Shown here: positions 46,143 through 53,916 of the stretch, in pieces
Layout: each line of letters begins with the position of its first letter
How positions within the stretch are numbered: the stretch's first letter is position 1
Source of the DNA: Helicobacter muridarum
GTDB taxonomy: Bacteria > Campylobacterota > Campylobacteria > Campylobacterales > Helicobacteraceae
Length of the DNA stretch: 64,000 bases
Assembly: GCF_000765805.2 (NCBI RefSeq)
Contig: NZ_JRPD02000004.1
Coordinates: forward strand, 104,209-168,208
Direction: 5' to 3'
Notes under the pieces: model-generated
Told to the model about the DNA's origin: nothing
Databases searched by the model: none
The model's input: the letters and a program-made list of their open reading frames with translations, nothing else
Program-made: the position numbers and the translations under genes

Positions 46143-47390
46143 TTGCAAGATGATTTTAAGGGTTGTAGCTCTTTTTCTGCGGAGGCTAGTCTAAACGACT
46201 GCCGCACGCATACTGCGTTAGCAGTCTGCCCACACCTGCACAACAAAAAGGGCTACTCCGTTATGCAGTGCCAACGGCACAAATCCACACCTGCAAAAAG
46301 CACTTGCAAGACAACGCAGTTATGTAAGATTAAATCCTTTGGTGCAGGCAAAAAGATAAGAGGCACAAACTTTTTAAGCATACGTCCAGACTTAATAATA
46401 TGTGATGATATAGAAAATGATGAAAACACAGAGAGTAAAACACAAAGAGACAAGCTTTATAAATGGTTCAATAAAGCGATACTAAAGCTTCCAAGCCGCT
46501 TAAATCCGCATTATAATATAGTTGTAGTAGGCACAACCCTGCATTATGATAGCCTGTTACAAAGGATAAGCCAGCGAAATGACTTTGCTACTTTTAACTT
46601 TCCCTTATTATTACAAATGCCAAGCAATCTAGACGTCTTAACAAAAGAGAATCTAGCCACATTTAAACCAAAGGGCTATAAGCTAGATGATGAAGCATTA
46701 AATATCAAAGAAATCTTAAGCGATTACTTAGAGGATAAGGCAAGCTTTTATAGCGAGTTTCAAAATGAGCCACTAGATAAAGATAATGCACCTCTAAGCA
46801 ACTATACTACTTACACAACACTGCCAAAAGAGCTAGAAATTTGTGTGATAGGCATAGATCCAAGCCTTGGTAAAAGCCGCAGTGATTATTTTGCATTATC
46901 TACACTTTTCTATGATAGAGCGCAAAAGAAGCTTTATGCAAGCTCTAAGGGCTATAAACTCACACCCGATAAAATGATAGATAAGATTCTATCTTTGTAT
47001 ATAAAAACGCAAAGCCTCACGCAAAACATAACTATCGCGTGTGAGAGCGTAGCATTTCAAGAGTTTTTCAAAGATGAGCTAAAGAAAAGATTCCAAAACT
47101 TAGGGATATTTGCCCCAATTATTGGCATTAAAAACACACAGAATAAAGCAATCCGTTTAGATAGCCTAGCCCCACTCTTAAGTGAGGGTGATTTGCTGAT
47201 TTACGAACAAGATAATCTATTAAAAGAAGAGCTAGATACCTATCCTAAATGCCCACATGATGACTTGCTAGATAGCATAGACATAGCAAAACAAGCAATG
47301 AACACGCATGCGGCTATAAATTATAAAGTAGCACTTCATGCACAAAAGGAATTTGGCAAACATTTTAGAGCATTAAAAGATGAATTATAA
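46143..47390 (+). CDS. Phage terminase large subunit (Mu gp28-like), N-terminally truncated
   Basis: 415-codon frame. From about residue 65 it is a normal terminase: IKSFGAGKKIRGTNFL, the Walker B-like LIICDDIENDE, VVVGTTLHYDS, and the RNase-H nuclease half with IGIDPSLGKS, ACESVAFQEFF and CPHDDLLDSID. The N-terminal ATPase half with Walker A is gone. Residues 1-60 instead come from a GC-richer, Cys/His-rich segment (46160-46320) that contains the inverted repeat GACTGC..GCAGTC and does not look like phage coding sequence. The TTG start is arbitrary; the gene is probably non-functional. It precedes the portal gene by 9 nt. Confidence 0.75.
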   Translation: MQDDFKGCSSFSAEASLNDCRTHTALAVCPHLHNKKGYSVMQCQRHKSTPAKSTCKTTQLCKIKSFGAGKKIRGTNFLSIRPDLIICDDIENDENTESKTQRDKLYKWFNKAILKLPSRLNPHYNIVVVGTTLHYDSLLQRISQRNDFATFNFPLLLQMPSNLDVLTKENLATFKPKGYKLDDEALNIKEILSDYLEDKASFYSEFQNEPLDKDNAPLSNYTTYTTLPKELEICVIGIDPSLGKSRSDYFALSTLFYDRAQKKLYASSKGYKLTPDKMIDKILSLYIKTQSLTQNITIACESVAFQEFFKDELKKRFQNLGIFAPIIGIKNTQNKAIRLDSLAPLLSEGDLLIYEQDNLLKEELDTYPKCPHDDLLDSIDIAKQAMNTHAAINYKVALHAQKEFGKHFRALKDEL

Positions 47391-47399
47391 AGGATAAAA

Positions 47400-48887
47400 A
47401 TGGCACTTAAAGATATTTTTAAAAGCTTTTTTAAAAAGGCAACTACTACACTTAATCCAACATATATGAACGATATTCCAGCAAGCATAAATTATAAGCA
47501 AGTAAAAAATGCCTTGCAAAATCAAAGCTTAAGCGAAGTCATTTCTACATTTGAGTTCTTTAAACGCTTTGATACACAAATATCAAGTGAGATTAATAAG
47601 AGAAAGACACAAGTAACAAGGCTACCCTTCATCATAAAGTCTAGTGATGAAGCGCAAAATACATTTTTAAAAGACTTCATTACACATAGAGACTTTAGGA
47701 AGATTCTATTTGATTGTGCAAGCTCTATTCCTTATGGCTTTAGCGCATTCTTGCTAAATTGGCAAAGTAAAGAGGGCAAAATATTACCAAAGCTAGATTA
47801 TATAAACCATAGATACTTTGAGAGTGATGAGTTTTTTAATACCTACATTGAGCAGGGGGGAAATAGAATCTATTTACATGAGAGTGAGGATATATTTACG
47901 CTATATCACCCAAGCGATTCAGGCAATATTATAGAATCAAGCCTTATGAATAAGATAATAAGTCTAGCTAGCCTAAAACATATAGCTATATCAAGATATA
48001 TGAGCTATTTAGATAGCTTTGCAGTCCCACCTTTAATAATTAAAAGCGAAGCCCTAACTTCTAAAGAAACAAGCGATATGATTATGAGTTCAGCCCTAAA
48101 GCTAAGAAGCAATGGCGTAGGGCTTTTTAGTCAAAATGATATATTAGAAGTATTGAATGGCAATGTAGATAAAGGCACATTCTTAGAGTTTATTAGATAT
48201 TGTGATGAGGCTATATCTAAGGTTATCACAGGGCAGGTATTAGCAGGCAATAGTGTGCAAAATGGCACGCAAGCTTTAGGCAGTGTGCATGAAAATATCA
48301 CAAGAAATGTGCTTGAATATGACGCTAATATATTAGCTGAGAACATCATGCCACTTTTACATAAGACATTATCTTATAACTTTGCAAATGTCGCAGCTTT
48401 TAGATTTGAGCTTGATACAAATACAGAAAAAGATGAAAAGCTCCAAGCAGAAGTATATAGCATGCTATCAAACATGGGCATTAAAATCCCATTACAACAC
48501 CTAGAAAAGACTTTTAAAATAGAGGGTTTAGAGTATAGAGATATGCAAGGATTCCCAGTTAGCACAATAGAGGAGAGATTAGGCAGTGTTGCGCATAATA
48601 GCTTGCAAGACAAAAAATCACAAAAAGAGCACAACAAAACAACCACATATAAGCAGCTTCCATTAACAGAGCTAGATAGAGCATTAGAGAGCCTAAAGCC
48701 CAAAGATAGCTTTGATATAGAATCTTTGCTAAAAGATTGCTTAAGCTTTGAGGAAGCACAAAAAAAGATATTTGACTCTTTTAGCGGAGAGGAGCTACTA
48801 ATAAAAGAGCAAGAACTAATGGCATATATGCTACAAGCAAATCTATATGGCATGCAACAAGCAGGCGCAAAGGGGATAAATGAATAA
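47400..48887 (+). CDS. Mu-like portal protein (DUF935, gp29)
   Basis: 495-residue portal of Mu-type phages, forming the DNA entry ring of the head. The family features LKHIAISRYMSYLDSFAVPPLIIK, the stretch around ITGQVLAGNSVQNGTQALGSVHENITRNVLEYDANILAENI, and a C-terminal helical tail are present and uninterrupted. AAGGA lies before the ATG. Overlaps the MuF gene by 8 nt. The order terminase, portal, MuF is that of Mu (gp28-gp29-gp30), so this part of the prophage is still collinear. Confidence 0.85.
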   Translation: MALKDIFKSFFKKATTTLNPTYMNDIPASINYKQVKNALQNQSLSEVISTFEFFKRFDTQISSEINKRKTQVTRLPFIIKSSDEAQNTFLKDFITHRDFRKILFDCASSIPYGFSAFLLNWQSKEGKILPKLDYINHRYFESDEFFNTYIEQGGNRIYLHESEDIFTLYHPSDSGNIIESSLMNKIISLASLKHIAISRYMSYLDSFAVPPLIIKSEALTSKETSDMIMSSALKLRSNGVGLFSQNDILEVLNGNVDKGTFLEFIRYCDEAISKVITGQVLAGNSVQNGTQALGSVHENITRNVLEYDANILAENIMPLLHKTLSYNFANVAAFRFELDTNTEKDEKLQAEVYSMLSNMGIKIPLQHLEKTFKIEGLEYRDMQGFPVSTIEERLGSVAHNSLQDKKSQKEHNKTTTYKQLPLTELDRALESLKPKDSFDIESLLKDCLSFEEAQKKIFDSFSGEELLIKEQELMAYMLQANLYGMQQAGAKGINE

Positions 48888-50064
48888 TCCATTAATAAGC
48901 CTAGATTTCACAACGCCACCTTATGAAGCAATAGCAGCCCTATCAGCCAAAAAGCCTACACTCTTAAAGGACTCCCCTGCACAAATAAAGCATGACTTCT
49001 ATAATAAAGCATTTGTAGTTAGCGGTGTAGCAGATATTGAAATGCTAAGCACAATACAAACAAGCCTAGTAAATGCCCTAGCAAAAGGGCAAAGCTTTAA
49101 TACATGGAAAAAAGAGATAAAGCCAATATTAGAAAAAAGAGGTTATGGTGAGCTAAATAAAAGTAGATTAGAGAAAATCTATCATACAAACATACAAAAT
49201 GCCTATGCACAAGGACGCAAAAAGGCACAACTAAATATGAGTGCACCTAGCCATTATACAACAATAGACAAACTAAGCGACACAGCAATAGACAAGGATA
49301 TAGCAAAATATGATGATGGAATCTACTTTCGCTATGTAACAATGCAAGATAGCAGGGTAAGGGCAGAACACGCAAGATTGCATAATGTCATACTCCCACG
49401 AAAGCATCCATTTTGGGATAAATATTATCCACCAAATGGCTTTGGTTGTAGATGTAGTGTAATGACACTTTATGCTAATGACCTAATCAAAAAGGGCTTA
49501 AAACCTACAAGCCATATTCCACAAGATATAAATGACATAGACACAATAGACTTTACACCAAATAATGCAAATGATGATTTAAGAAATATCATAGAATCTA
49601 AGCTAAAAAACTATGTCAATAATGAGAATGCTACAAATGCCCTGCATAAAATCTTAAAAGAGATAGAGAAAAGAAATAAGCGTTTTAAGCGTGTAAATGA
49701 GTTATATATACAAAGTGCACTAAATCAAGATAAAACAAAAGATACTGAAAAGATTGTCATTGCAAGGGCGACAGATAAACTAAAGGCACAATTAAGCACA
49801 ACAGAGAGTGATATATACCTAAGTGGTTGGACATTGCGCACACATACACACCATGACAATGTAGATAGCTTTGATTATAGTTTAATTGAGGACATGTTAG
49901 ATAAGGCTTATAAAAGCAAAAGTAGCAGAGATAGACACGAAATATTCTTTATGAAACTAGGGTATTACTATAAAGCTGTATTTAAAAGGGCTGTAAATGA
50001 TGAAGGTAAAGATGAGATATTCTTGCAAAGTTTGGTAAAGAGCAACAAAGAGATTAAATATTAG
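48880..50064 (+). CDS. MuF-family head morphogenesis protein with C-terminal PBECR-type nuclease domain
   Basis: 394 residues. Residues about 60-215 are the Mu gpF/gp30-like minor head domain (IYHTNIQNAYAQGRK, MQDSRVRAEHARLHNVILPRKHPFWDKYYPPNGFGCRC). Residues about 285-394 resemble the phage barnase/EndoU/colicin-like (PBECR) nuclease domain found at MuF C-termini: IYLSGWTLRTHTHHDN, FDYSLIEDMLDKAY, RHEIFFMKLGYYYKAVFKR and EIFLQSLVKS. Such C-terminal domains are polymorphic toxins injected or released by phage. The frame is intact, unlike its neighbours. The domain call is from pattern, not from a search. Confidence 0.75.
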   Translation: MNNPLISLDFTTPPYEAIAALSAKKPTLLKDSPAQIKHDFYNKAFVVSGVADIEMLSTIQTSLVNALAKGQSFNTWKKEIKPILEKRGYGELNKSRLEKIYHTNIQNAYAQGRKKAQLNMSAPSHYTTIDKLSDTAIDKDIAKYDDGIYFRYVTMQDSRVRAEHARLHNVILPRKHPFWDKYYPPNGFGCRCSVMTLYANDLIKKGLKPTSHIPQDINDIDTIDFTPNNANDDLRNIIESKLKNYVNNENATNALHKILKEIEKRNKRFKRVNELYIQSALNQDKTKDTEKIVIARATDKLKAQLSTTESDIYLSGWTLRTHTHHDNVDSFDYSLIEDMLDKAYKSKSSRDRHEIFFMKLGYYYKAVFKRAVNDEGKDEIFLQSLVKSNKEIKY

Positions 50065-50237
50065 TTAGGGCAGCCCATACCCAACAAGAGGTGATAGAGT
50101 CCTACGGCAATATCGTTACTTTTTCCCATTAGCTCACTTGGGCAAAGTGAGGGGTGGGATATACACCACGATAGGTAAAACCTCTATGAATGGAATTATA
50201 GCATAGGCTCGCAATGTCAATAAAATAACATTAAATC
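50065..50237. other. Unexplained, relatively GC-rich convergent intergenic segment
   Basis: 173 bases between convergent genes. It contains short complementary stretches (CTCACTTGGGCAAAGTGAG at about 50131-50149 forms a hairpin; GAGGT..ACCTC further out, about 50090-50190) and is less AT-rich than its surroundings. No frame is convincingly coding. It could be a structured RNA, a terminator region or gene debris. Confidence 0.35.
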
Positions 50238-50708
50238 CTACTTAATATTTAAATGCCTTAACACAATCTCCCTTATATCCTGCTCTAAAGCCTTTGGAAT
50301 CTCTGCTTTTTCATTCACAGGCAAGAAGGGACGAGCAGGGATATTTATCTTTAAGCCTTTACCAGCCTGCCCCCCAAGCTGATGAATAGGGGCATATTCT
50401 AGGTTTGTGCCAATGCTTACACTTCCTTGCACACTATCTTTATTTTGTTTAATATCTTTAACTCTTGCATTTATGCTAGATTTTAATGTGCCGCTCTCTC
50501 TTAGAATCTTACTGCTTTTTTTGCTTTTTAGTGTCTTTTGTGAAAGAGGCTTCCATTTTTCATTAAATGGGCTTTTTTCTTGCTCAAAGCTTAGTTGTGA
50601 TTCATTATAAGCTGCATTTGAGATTTCATGTAACATTGGTCCTAGATTATCTACTTGCTTTATGGTGTAGTCTATATCTTTTATTAATTGATTTAGTGAT
50701 ATTTTCAT
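50238..50708 (-). CDS. Phage virion morphogenesis protein (Mu gpG-like)
   Basis: 156 residues matching the virion morphogenesis/tail-completion family (gpS/gpG type): SQLSFEQEKSPFNEKWKPLSQKTLKSK is the characteristic 'F.D..W.PLs..T...k' pattern. RILRESGTLKSSI-like (here KILRESGTLKSSINARV), IGTNLEYAPIHQLGG and INIPARPFLPV complete it. Start at 50708 with AAGGA upstream. It is on the opposite strand to MuF, whereas in Mu it follows gp30 in the same direction, so an inversion has occurred. Confidence 0.8.
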   Translation of the reverse strand: MKISLNQLIKDIDYTIKQVDNLGPMLHEISNAAYNESQLSFEQEKSPFNEKWKPLSQKTLKSKKSSKILRESGTLKSSINARVKDIKQNKDSVQGSVSIGTNLEYAPIHQLGGQAGKGLKINIPARPFLPVNEKAEIPKALEQDIREIVLRHLNIK

Positions 50709-50805
50709 TGTGAATCCTTTTTTTTGTGAAATTTGCAAAGATTTTTATTATGATATGAGCTTTATAATATCGCTAATTGTCATGTTTGCTAGTAAGGGCA
50801 AACTG

Positions 50806-50858
50806 CTACGCAGTGTGCGAGCGAAGCGAAACATCTAGTAGGCGAAACATATCAAGGG
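50806..50858. repeat. Dispersed GCGAAGCGAAACATCT element
   Basis: Contains GTGCGAGCGAAGCGAAACATCT and a second GGCGAAACAT just downstream, preceded by the short palindromic CTGCTACGCAG. Member of the family also seen at 24.8, 51.4, 53.1 and 55.5 kb. Confidence 0.6.
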
Positions 50859-50898
50859 TACTAAACATCTAATTTATCTTTAATTATAAAGGATCTAC

Positions 50899-51144
50899 AT
50901 GCACTATTTAGAAGAAATATGTATTGCTTATAAAAAAGGCATGAGCTTTGAAAAGATATGCAGAAAATATGGAGGTATAGGCATTTATGTCCCAAAGGTA
51001 AGCCCAGAAGCAAAAGATAGAATAATAAAAGAGTTTAATGGTGGGAACTATGCCTTTTTAGCATATAAATATAATTTGAGTGAGAGCACTATAAGAAAGC
51101 TTATAAGAGAGGACAGGAAGAGGAAGAGGAATTGTCAATATTAG
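50899..51144 (+). CDS. Mor-family transcription activator
   Basis: 81-residue DNA-binding protein like the C-terminal part of Mu Mor/C (middle-promoter activators). GGIGIYVPKVSPEAKDRIIKEFNGGNYAFLAYKYNLSESTIRKLIRE shows the family's GG..iYiP segment and helix-turn-helix. Full Mor is about 130 residues, but many short forms of this size exist. Ribosome site AAAGGA precedes the ATG. Only rightward regulator in this segment. Confidence 0.8.
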   Translation: MHYLEEICIAYKKGMSFEKICRKYGGIGIYVPKVSPEAKDRIIKEFNGGNYAFLAYKYNLSESTIRKLIREDRKRKRNCQY

Positions 51145-51260
51145 CGTTTGTTTTCCTTTTTGTCTTTTAATTCTTTATCTTGCTTGTAGAGTAAATACAC
51201 AGCATATACAGCCAATAATCCACTAATAAAAGCCATTACATTTAAAACTATCTCATTCAT
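51141..51260 (-). CDS. 39-residue small membrane protein
   Basis: MNEIVLNVMAFISGLLAVY.. continues with one membrane helix and a Lys/Glu-rich tail ending KKENKR. It overlaps the Mor stop by 4 bases on the opposite strand. The ribosome site (AAGAAG) is weak. Same size class as the small membrane proteins preceding each BRO gene. Not recognised. Confidence 0.45.
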   Translation of the reverse strand: MNEIVLNVMAFISGLLAVYAVYLLYKQDKELKDKKENKR

Positions 51261-51282
51261 TTTGACTTCTTTTTGTCATGTT

Positions 51283-51456
51283 GAGTAGTTTTCCGTGCGT
51301 CATTCTGAACCTTTGCGTCATTCTGAACCTTTAGGTGAAGAATCTAATAATCATGCATCCCTCCACCCGTGTCATGTTGAGCGTTAGCGAAACATCTGTT
51401 ACATTGTCATGTTGAGCCACTACTCTGTCATGTTGGGGCAAAGCCCGAAACATCTT
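51283..51456. repeat. Cluster of GTCATGTTGAGC and GTCATTCTGAAC dispersed elements
   Basis: At least four TCATGTTG units (about 51285, 51371, 51407, 51428), most followed within 15-25 bases by GCGAAACATCT or CCGAAACATCTTAGAATC, plus two tandem GCGTCATTCTGAACCTTT units (about 51297-51332) followed by GAAGAATCT. No gene is seen. The units are not evenly spaced, so this is not a CRISPR. Confidence 0.65.
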
Positions 51457-51471
51457 AGAATCATCTAAAGC

Positions 51472-51684
51472 CTAACATTGTGATTCTAAATACTTCTCTA
51501 CATCTTGCACTTTCTTTACAATATTTTGCAATGTATCGCTAAGTAGCCATAGCTCTTGCTCCTCTACTTGAAGCTCTTTTACGCCAATGCTAAGAAACAT
51601 AGCAATATGTGCTAAAGCAGTTATATCATGATGAATATCATTTAAAGCATCGATTGCGTCTATTTTTGATTGTATTTGTGTCAT
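51472..51684 (-). CDS. 70-residue phage-type helical protein
   Basis: Helical, acidic protein starting MTQIQSKIDAIDALNDIHHD and ending VQDVEKYLESQC. No recognised family. Its ATG overlaps the BRO stop upstream (ATGA), so it is coupled to the BRO gene and is the last gene of the leftward array. Confidence 0.55.
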   Translation of the reverse strand: MTQIQSKIDAIDALNDIHHDITALAHIAMFLSIGVKELQVEEQELWLLSDTLQNIVKKVQDVEKYLESQC

Positions 51685-52334
51685 AGCACACCTTCTTTTA
51701 GGACATTTTCTATCGCACTTTTACTTCTTTGGACAATCTGTCCTATTTGTCTTATGCTCTTGCCTTCTTTTCTTAAAGAGAGAATGCGAGCCTTTTCATT
51801 AGCACTTAGCCTTTGCCCATAGTGCTTTGATACTACTTTTGCTTCCAGCTCTTTAGATATATTTCTATCATAGAGATTTAAAAGCTTTCTTTGCAATGTA
51901 ATGACTTCATCTTTTAAGTTTTCATTCTCTCTTTTTAAGCAATCTTTGCGGGAATTAGAATCTTTTAGTTCAGAAATCAAAGTAGATTCTATATTTGGAT
52001 TTAAATAATAGCCTCTCTTTCTAATGCTTGGCAATACTTCACTTACTACCCATTGCCTAAAGGGTTTAGCTTTTGGTTTATCACTGCGCATTAGCACAAA
52101 GTAGAGTTGAGGCTCTGTTATCATACTAAATTCTTTAATACCATAGCCTGTATCAAAGCTAGAGGAATTTAATTCCCCCAGCTCAAACTCCGCTTTTATT
52201 GCATTTGCAACCTTATTAACAGATTCTAGCTCCAACACTTTACACACATCAGCAAGGCAAAACAAAGGATTTTGATTACTACCTATAACTCTAACTTGTC
52301 CTAAATCTTTATGATTAAATATTTGTAGTTGCAT
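51681..52334 (-). CDS. BRO-N domain antirepressor-like protein, full-length copy
   Basis: 217 residues, the most complete of three paralogues. BRO-N domain over residues 1-115: start MQLQIFNHKDLGQVRVIG, FCLADVCKVLEL, ITEPQLYFVLMRSDKPKAKPFRQWV and EVLPSIRKRGYYL. Coiled coil at about 120-165 (LKRENENLKDEVITLQRKLL). A C-terminal Hin/resolvase-like HTH (LSANEKARILSLRKEGKSIRQIGQIVQRSKSAIENVL) that the other copies have lost. BRO-N proteins act as phage antirepressors or regulators that bind DNA. Confidence 0.85.
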   Translation of the reverse strand: MQLQIFNHKDLGQVRVIGSNQNPLFCLADVCKVLELESVNKVANAIKAEFELGELNSSSFDTGYGIKEFSMITEPQLYFVLMRSDKPKAKPFRQWVVSEVLPSIRKRGYYLNPNIESTLISELKDSNSRKDCLKRENENLKDEVITLQRKLLNLYDRNISKELEAKVVSKHYGQRLSANEKARILSLRKEGKSIRQIGQIVQRSKSAIENVLKEGVL

Positions 52335-52393
52335 ATTAATCTCCTTTTAAAAGTAGTTTAGTTCTTTAAAAGGGATTGTTCATTTGCTTAAAG

Positions 52394-52483
52394 TCAGTGT
52401 TGCTCGCCTTTTGTAAAATAGAGTTTATACGCTAAAAACGCACACAAGCCAATTGTTACTAATGTAAGTATTATTTGTCCCAT
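52394..52483 (-). CDS. 29-residue small membrane protein before BRO copy 1
   Basis: MGQIILTLVTIGLCAFLAY followed by KLYFTKGEQH: one membrane helix and a short charged tail. AAAGGAGC lies 6 nt before the ATG, a strong site. It overlaps the preceding 55-residue frame by 13 bases. It ends 59 nt before BRO copy 1, equivalent in place to the small genes before BRO copies 2 and 3. Confidence 0.55.
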   Translation of the reverse strand: MGQIILTLVTIGLCAFLAYKLYFTKGEQH

Positions 52484-52638
52484 TTTTTGCTCCTTTCGTC
52501 TAATTTTATGGACATATACATAACGCACACGCTACCTAATGAAATAATTATCGGCATAATACCAAAATCACCATTAAGTAGGGCAAATGTTCCATTGACA
52601 AATAAACCTAAGCCTATATTTTTTGTTAAATCATACAT
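52471..52638 (-). CDS. 55-residue putative small membrane protein
   Basis: Starts MYDLTKNIGLGLFVNGTF and has two hydrophobic stretches, ending IKLDERSKKWDK. No ribosome site is evident before the ATG, but the frame is open and overlaps the downstream 29-residue gene, whose ribosome site lies inside it. Existence uncertain. Confidence 0.35.
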   Translation of the reverse strand: MYDLTKNIGLGLFVNGTFALLNGDFGIMPIIISLGSVCVMYMSIKLDERSKKWDK

Positions 52639-52792
52639 AAATTATAGCAATCACATCAAATAAACTTAAATCAACAATCCAATTTCAAAGAACAATCAAA
52701 CATATTATTTATGTTAGATATTAGAAGTATAACACATTAAAAGTTTAAAATCAAGTATTCTAATATATATTTTATGTTTTATATGATAAAAT

Positions 52793-52809
52793 AACACTTT
52801 AAAAGTGTT
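52793..52809. repeat. 7-bp inverted repeat over the 3' end of XRE copy 1
   Basis: AACACTT TAA AAGTGTT spans the stop codon. XRE copy 3 ends in a comparable ACTACT..AGTAGT at about 55254-55270. Possibly an attenuating hairpin or an operator. Confidence 0.4.
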
Positions 52810-53149
52810 GTTTTGCAAGTATCGCCTTAAGTGTGTAGAAATCCTGAAGTTGCTCCTTAAGCCTTGTGTTTTCTAGGTAAAGCTCTATGGCTCTTGTAAG
52901 CGGTTCGCTTATATTTTCCTGTCTTGATGCGTTATTTATAGCACTCTCACTATACCCAATCTTCTCGCCCAATTCTCTATATGTCAATCCCAATTCTTTA
53001 CATGTCTTTTTAATCAAATTATCACTTTTTTTATCTGTTTTATCTTGTGCTTTATCTACTAAGTCATGCTCCGCACTTTCTTTGTCATGTTGAGCGGAGC
53101 GAAACATCTTAGAATCTAGCCTTGTGGCTTTAGTCTTTTTATCTTGCAT
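52799..53149 (-). CDS. XRE-type HTH regulator, copy 1 (with repeat-derived insertion)
   Basis: 116 residues. HTH core NLIKKTCKELGLTYRELGEKIGYSESAINNASR with a C-terminal leucine-rich helix (residues 80-116). The N-terminus carries an insertion of about 33 residues (including LDSKMFRSAQHDKE) absent from copy 2. It is the translation of the dispersed TCATGTTGAGCGGAGCGAAAC element. Likely DNA-binding repressor of cassette genes; target unknown. Follows BRO copy 2 on the same strand after 64 nt. Confidence 0.75.
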   Translation of the reverse strand: MQDKKTKATRLDSKMFRSAQHDKESAEHDLVDKAQDKTDKKSDNLIKKTCKELGLTYRELGEKIGYSESAINNASRQENISEPLTRAIELYLENTRLKEQLQDFYTLKAILAKQHF

Positions 53150-53213
53150 AGTTATCCTTATATTTGCATATCATATTATCTTTGCCCTCTATAATCCATA
53201 TTATTTATATACT

Positions 53214-53720
53214 TTATGCACTGCGCTCTTGCTCTTTAGATATATTTCTATCATAGAGATTTAAAAGCTTTCTTTGCAATGTAATGACTTCATCTTTTAA
53301 GTTTTCATTCTCTCTTTTTAAGCAATCTTTATGAGAATTAGAATCTTTTAACTCTGCGATTAAAGTAGATTCTATATTGGGATTTAGATAATAGCCTCTC
53401 TTTCTAATGCTTGGTAGGACTTCAGAAGTTACCCATTGCCTAAAGGGTTTAGCTTTTGGTTTATCACTGCGCATAAGCACAAAGTAGAGTTGTGGCTCTG
53501 TTATAAAGGTTGCTTGCTGTGTCCTACCTAAGCTATCTTGTATGGGGTAGATTAAATCTACCCCACCTTCAAACTCCCTGTTTATCGCATTTTTAACATC
53601 AGAGACATTGCCTATCTCCAACACCTCACAAATATCCCTAAGGCAAAATAAAGGATTCTCATTACTGCCTATAACTCTAACCTGTCCTAAATCTTTATGA
53701 TTAAATATTTGTAGTTGCAT
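53214..53720 (-). CDS. BRO-N domain protein, copy 2 (C-terminally truncated)
   Basis: 168 residues. Same BRO-N start and ITEPQLYFVLMRSDKPKAK core as copy 1 but a divergent middle (REFEGGVDLIYPIQDSLGRTQQATF). It stops after LYDRNISKEQERSA where copy 1 continues into the HTH. The sequence just downstream (53150-53215) is identical to that at 55595-55661, so recombination between repeats clipped the 3' end. Begins 1 nt after the preceding small gene. Confidence 0.8.
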   Translation of the reverse strand: MQLQIFNHKDLGQVRVIGSNENPLFCLRDICEVLEIGNVSDVKNAINREFEGGVDLIYPIQDSLGRTQQATFITEPQLYFVLMRSDKPKAKPFRQWVTSEVLPSIRKRGYYLNPNIESTLIAELKDSNSHKDCLKRENENLKDEVITLQRKLLNLYDRNISKEQERSA

Positions 53721-53721
53721 A

Positions 53722-53838
53722 TTAATCCTTTTTAGATTCTAAATCTTTTACTCTTTTTTGCAATTTATCAACTTGATAAATAAGTCCTACAATGATAAGC
53801 ACTTCTGCAATTTCCAAAATATCACCAAATATTTCCAT
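53722..53838 (-). CDS. 38-residue small protein before BRO copy 2
   Basis: MEIFGDILEIAEVLIIVGL then a charged amphipathic tail (QVDKLQKRVKDLESKKD). AAGGA is 7 nt upstream of the ATG. The stop is separated from the BRO copy 2 ATG by a single base, so its 3' end carries the BRO ribosome site (AAAAAGGA) and the two are coupled. Confidence 0.6.
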   Translation of the reverse strand: MEIFGDILEIAEVLIIVGLIYQVDKLQKRVKDLESKKD

Positions 53839-53881
53839 TTTTCAATCCTTTATGCTAAAATATTAAGAAGATAAATGAGAA

Positions 53882-53908
53882 CCCCGCCTATTTGCTGTCT
53901 AGGCGAGG
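53882..53908 (-). terminator. GC-rich hairpin after the 54.0-kb micropeptide
   Basis: CCCCGCCTA (53882-53890) pairs with TAGGCGAGG (53900-53908) with one wobble and a 9-nt loop, just downstream of the micropeptide stop. Strongly GC-rich against an AT-rich background; candidate 3' end or stability element of the micro-mRNA. Confidence 0.5.
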
Positions 53909-53916
53909 CGTAACCC

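Noticed and set aside
45283..47852. Phase-variable homopolymer tracts
   Set aside because: The longest G runs seen (six at about 45283 and 47847) are too short for typical Helicobacter phase variation; no long G/C tract was noticed elsewhere.
51283..51456. Possible CRISPR array
   Set aside because: Units are unequal, irregularly spaced and partly degenerate, with no constant-length spacers and no cas genes in the window.
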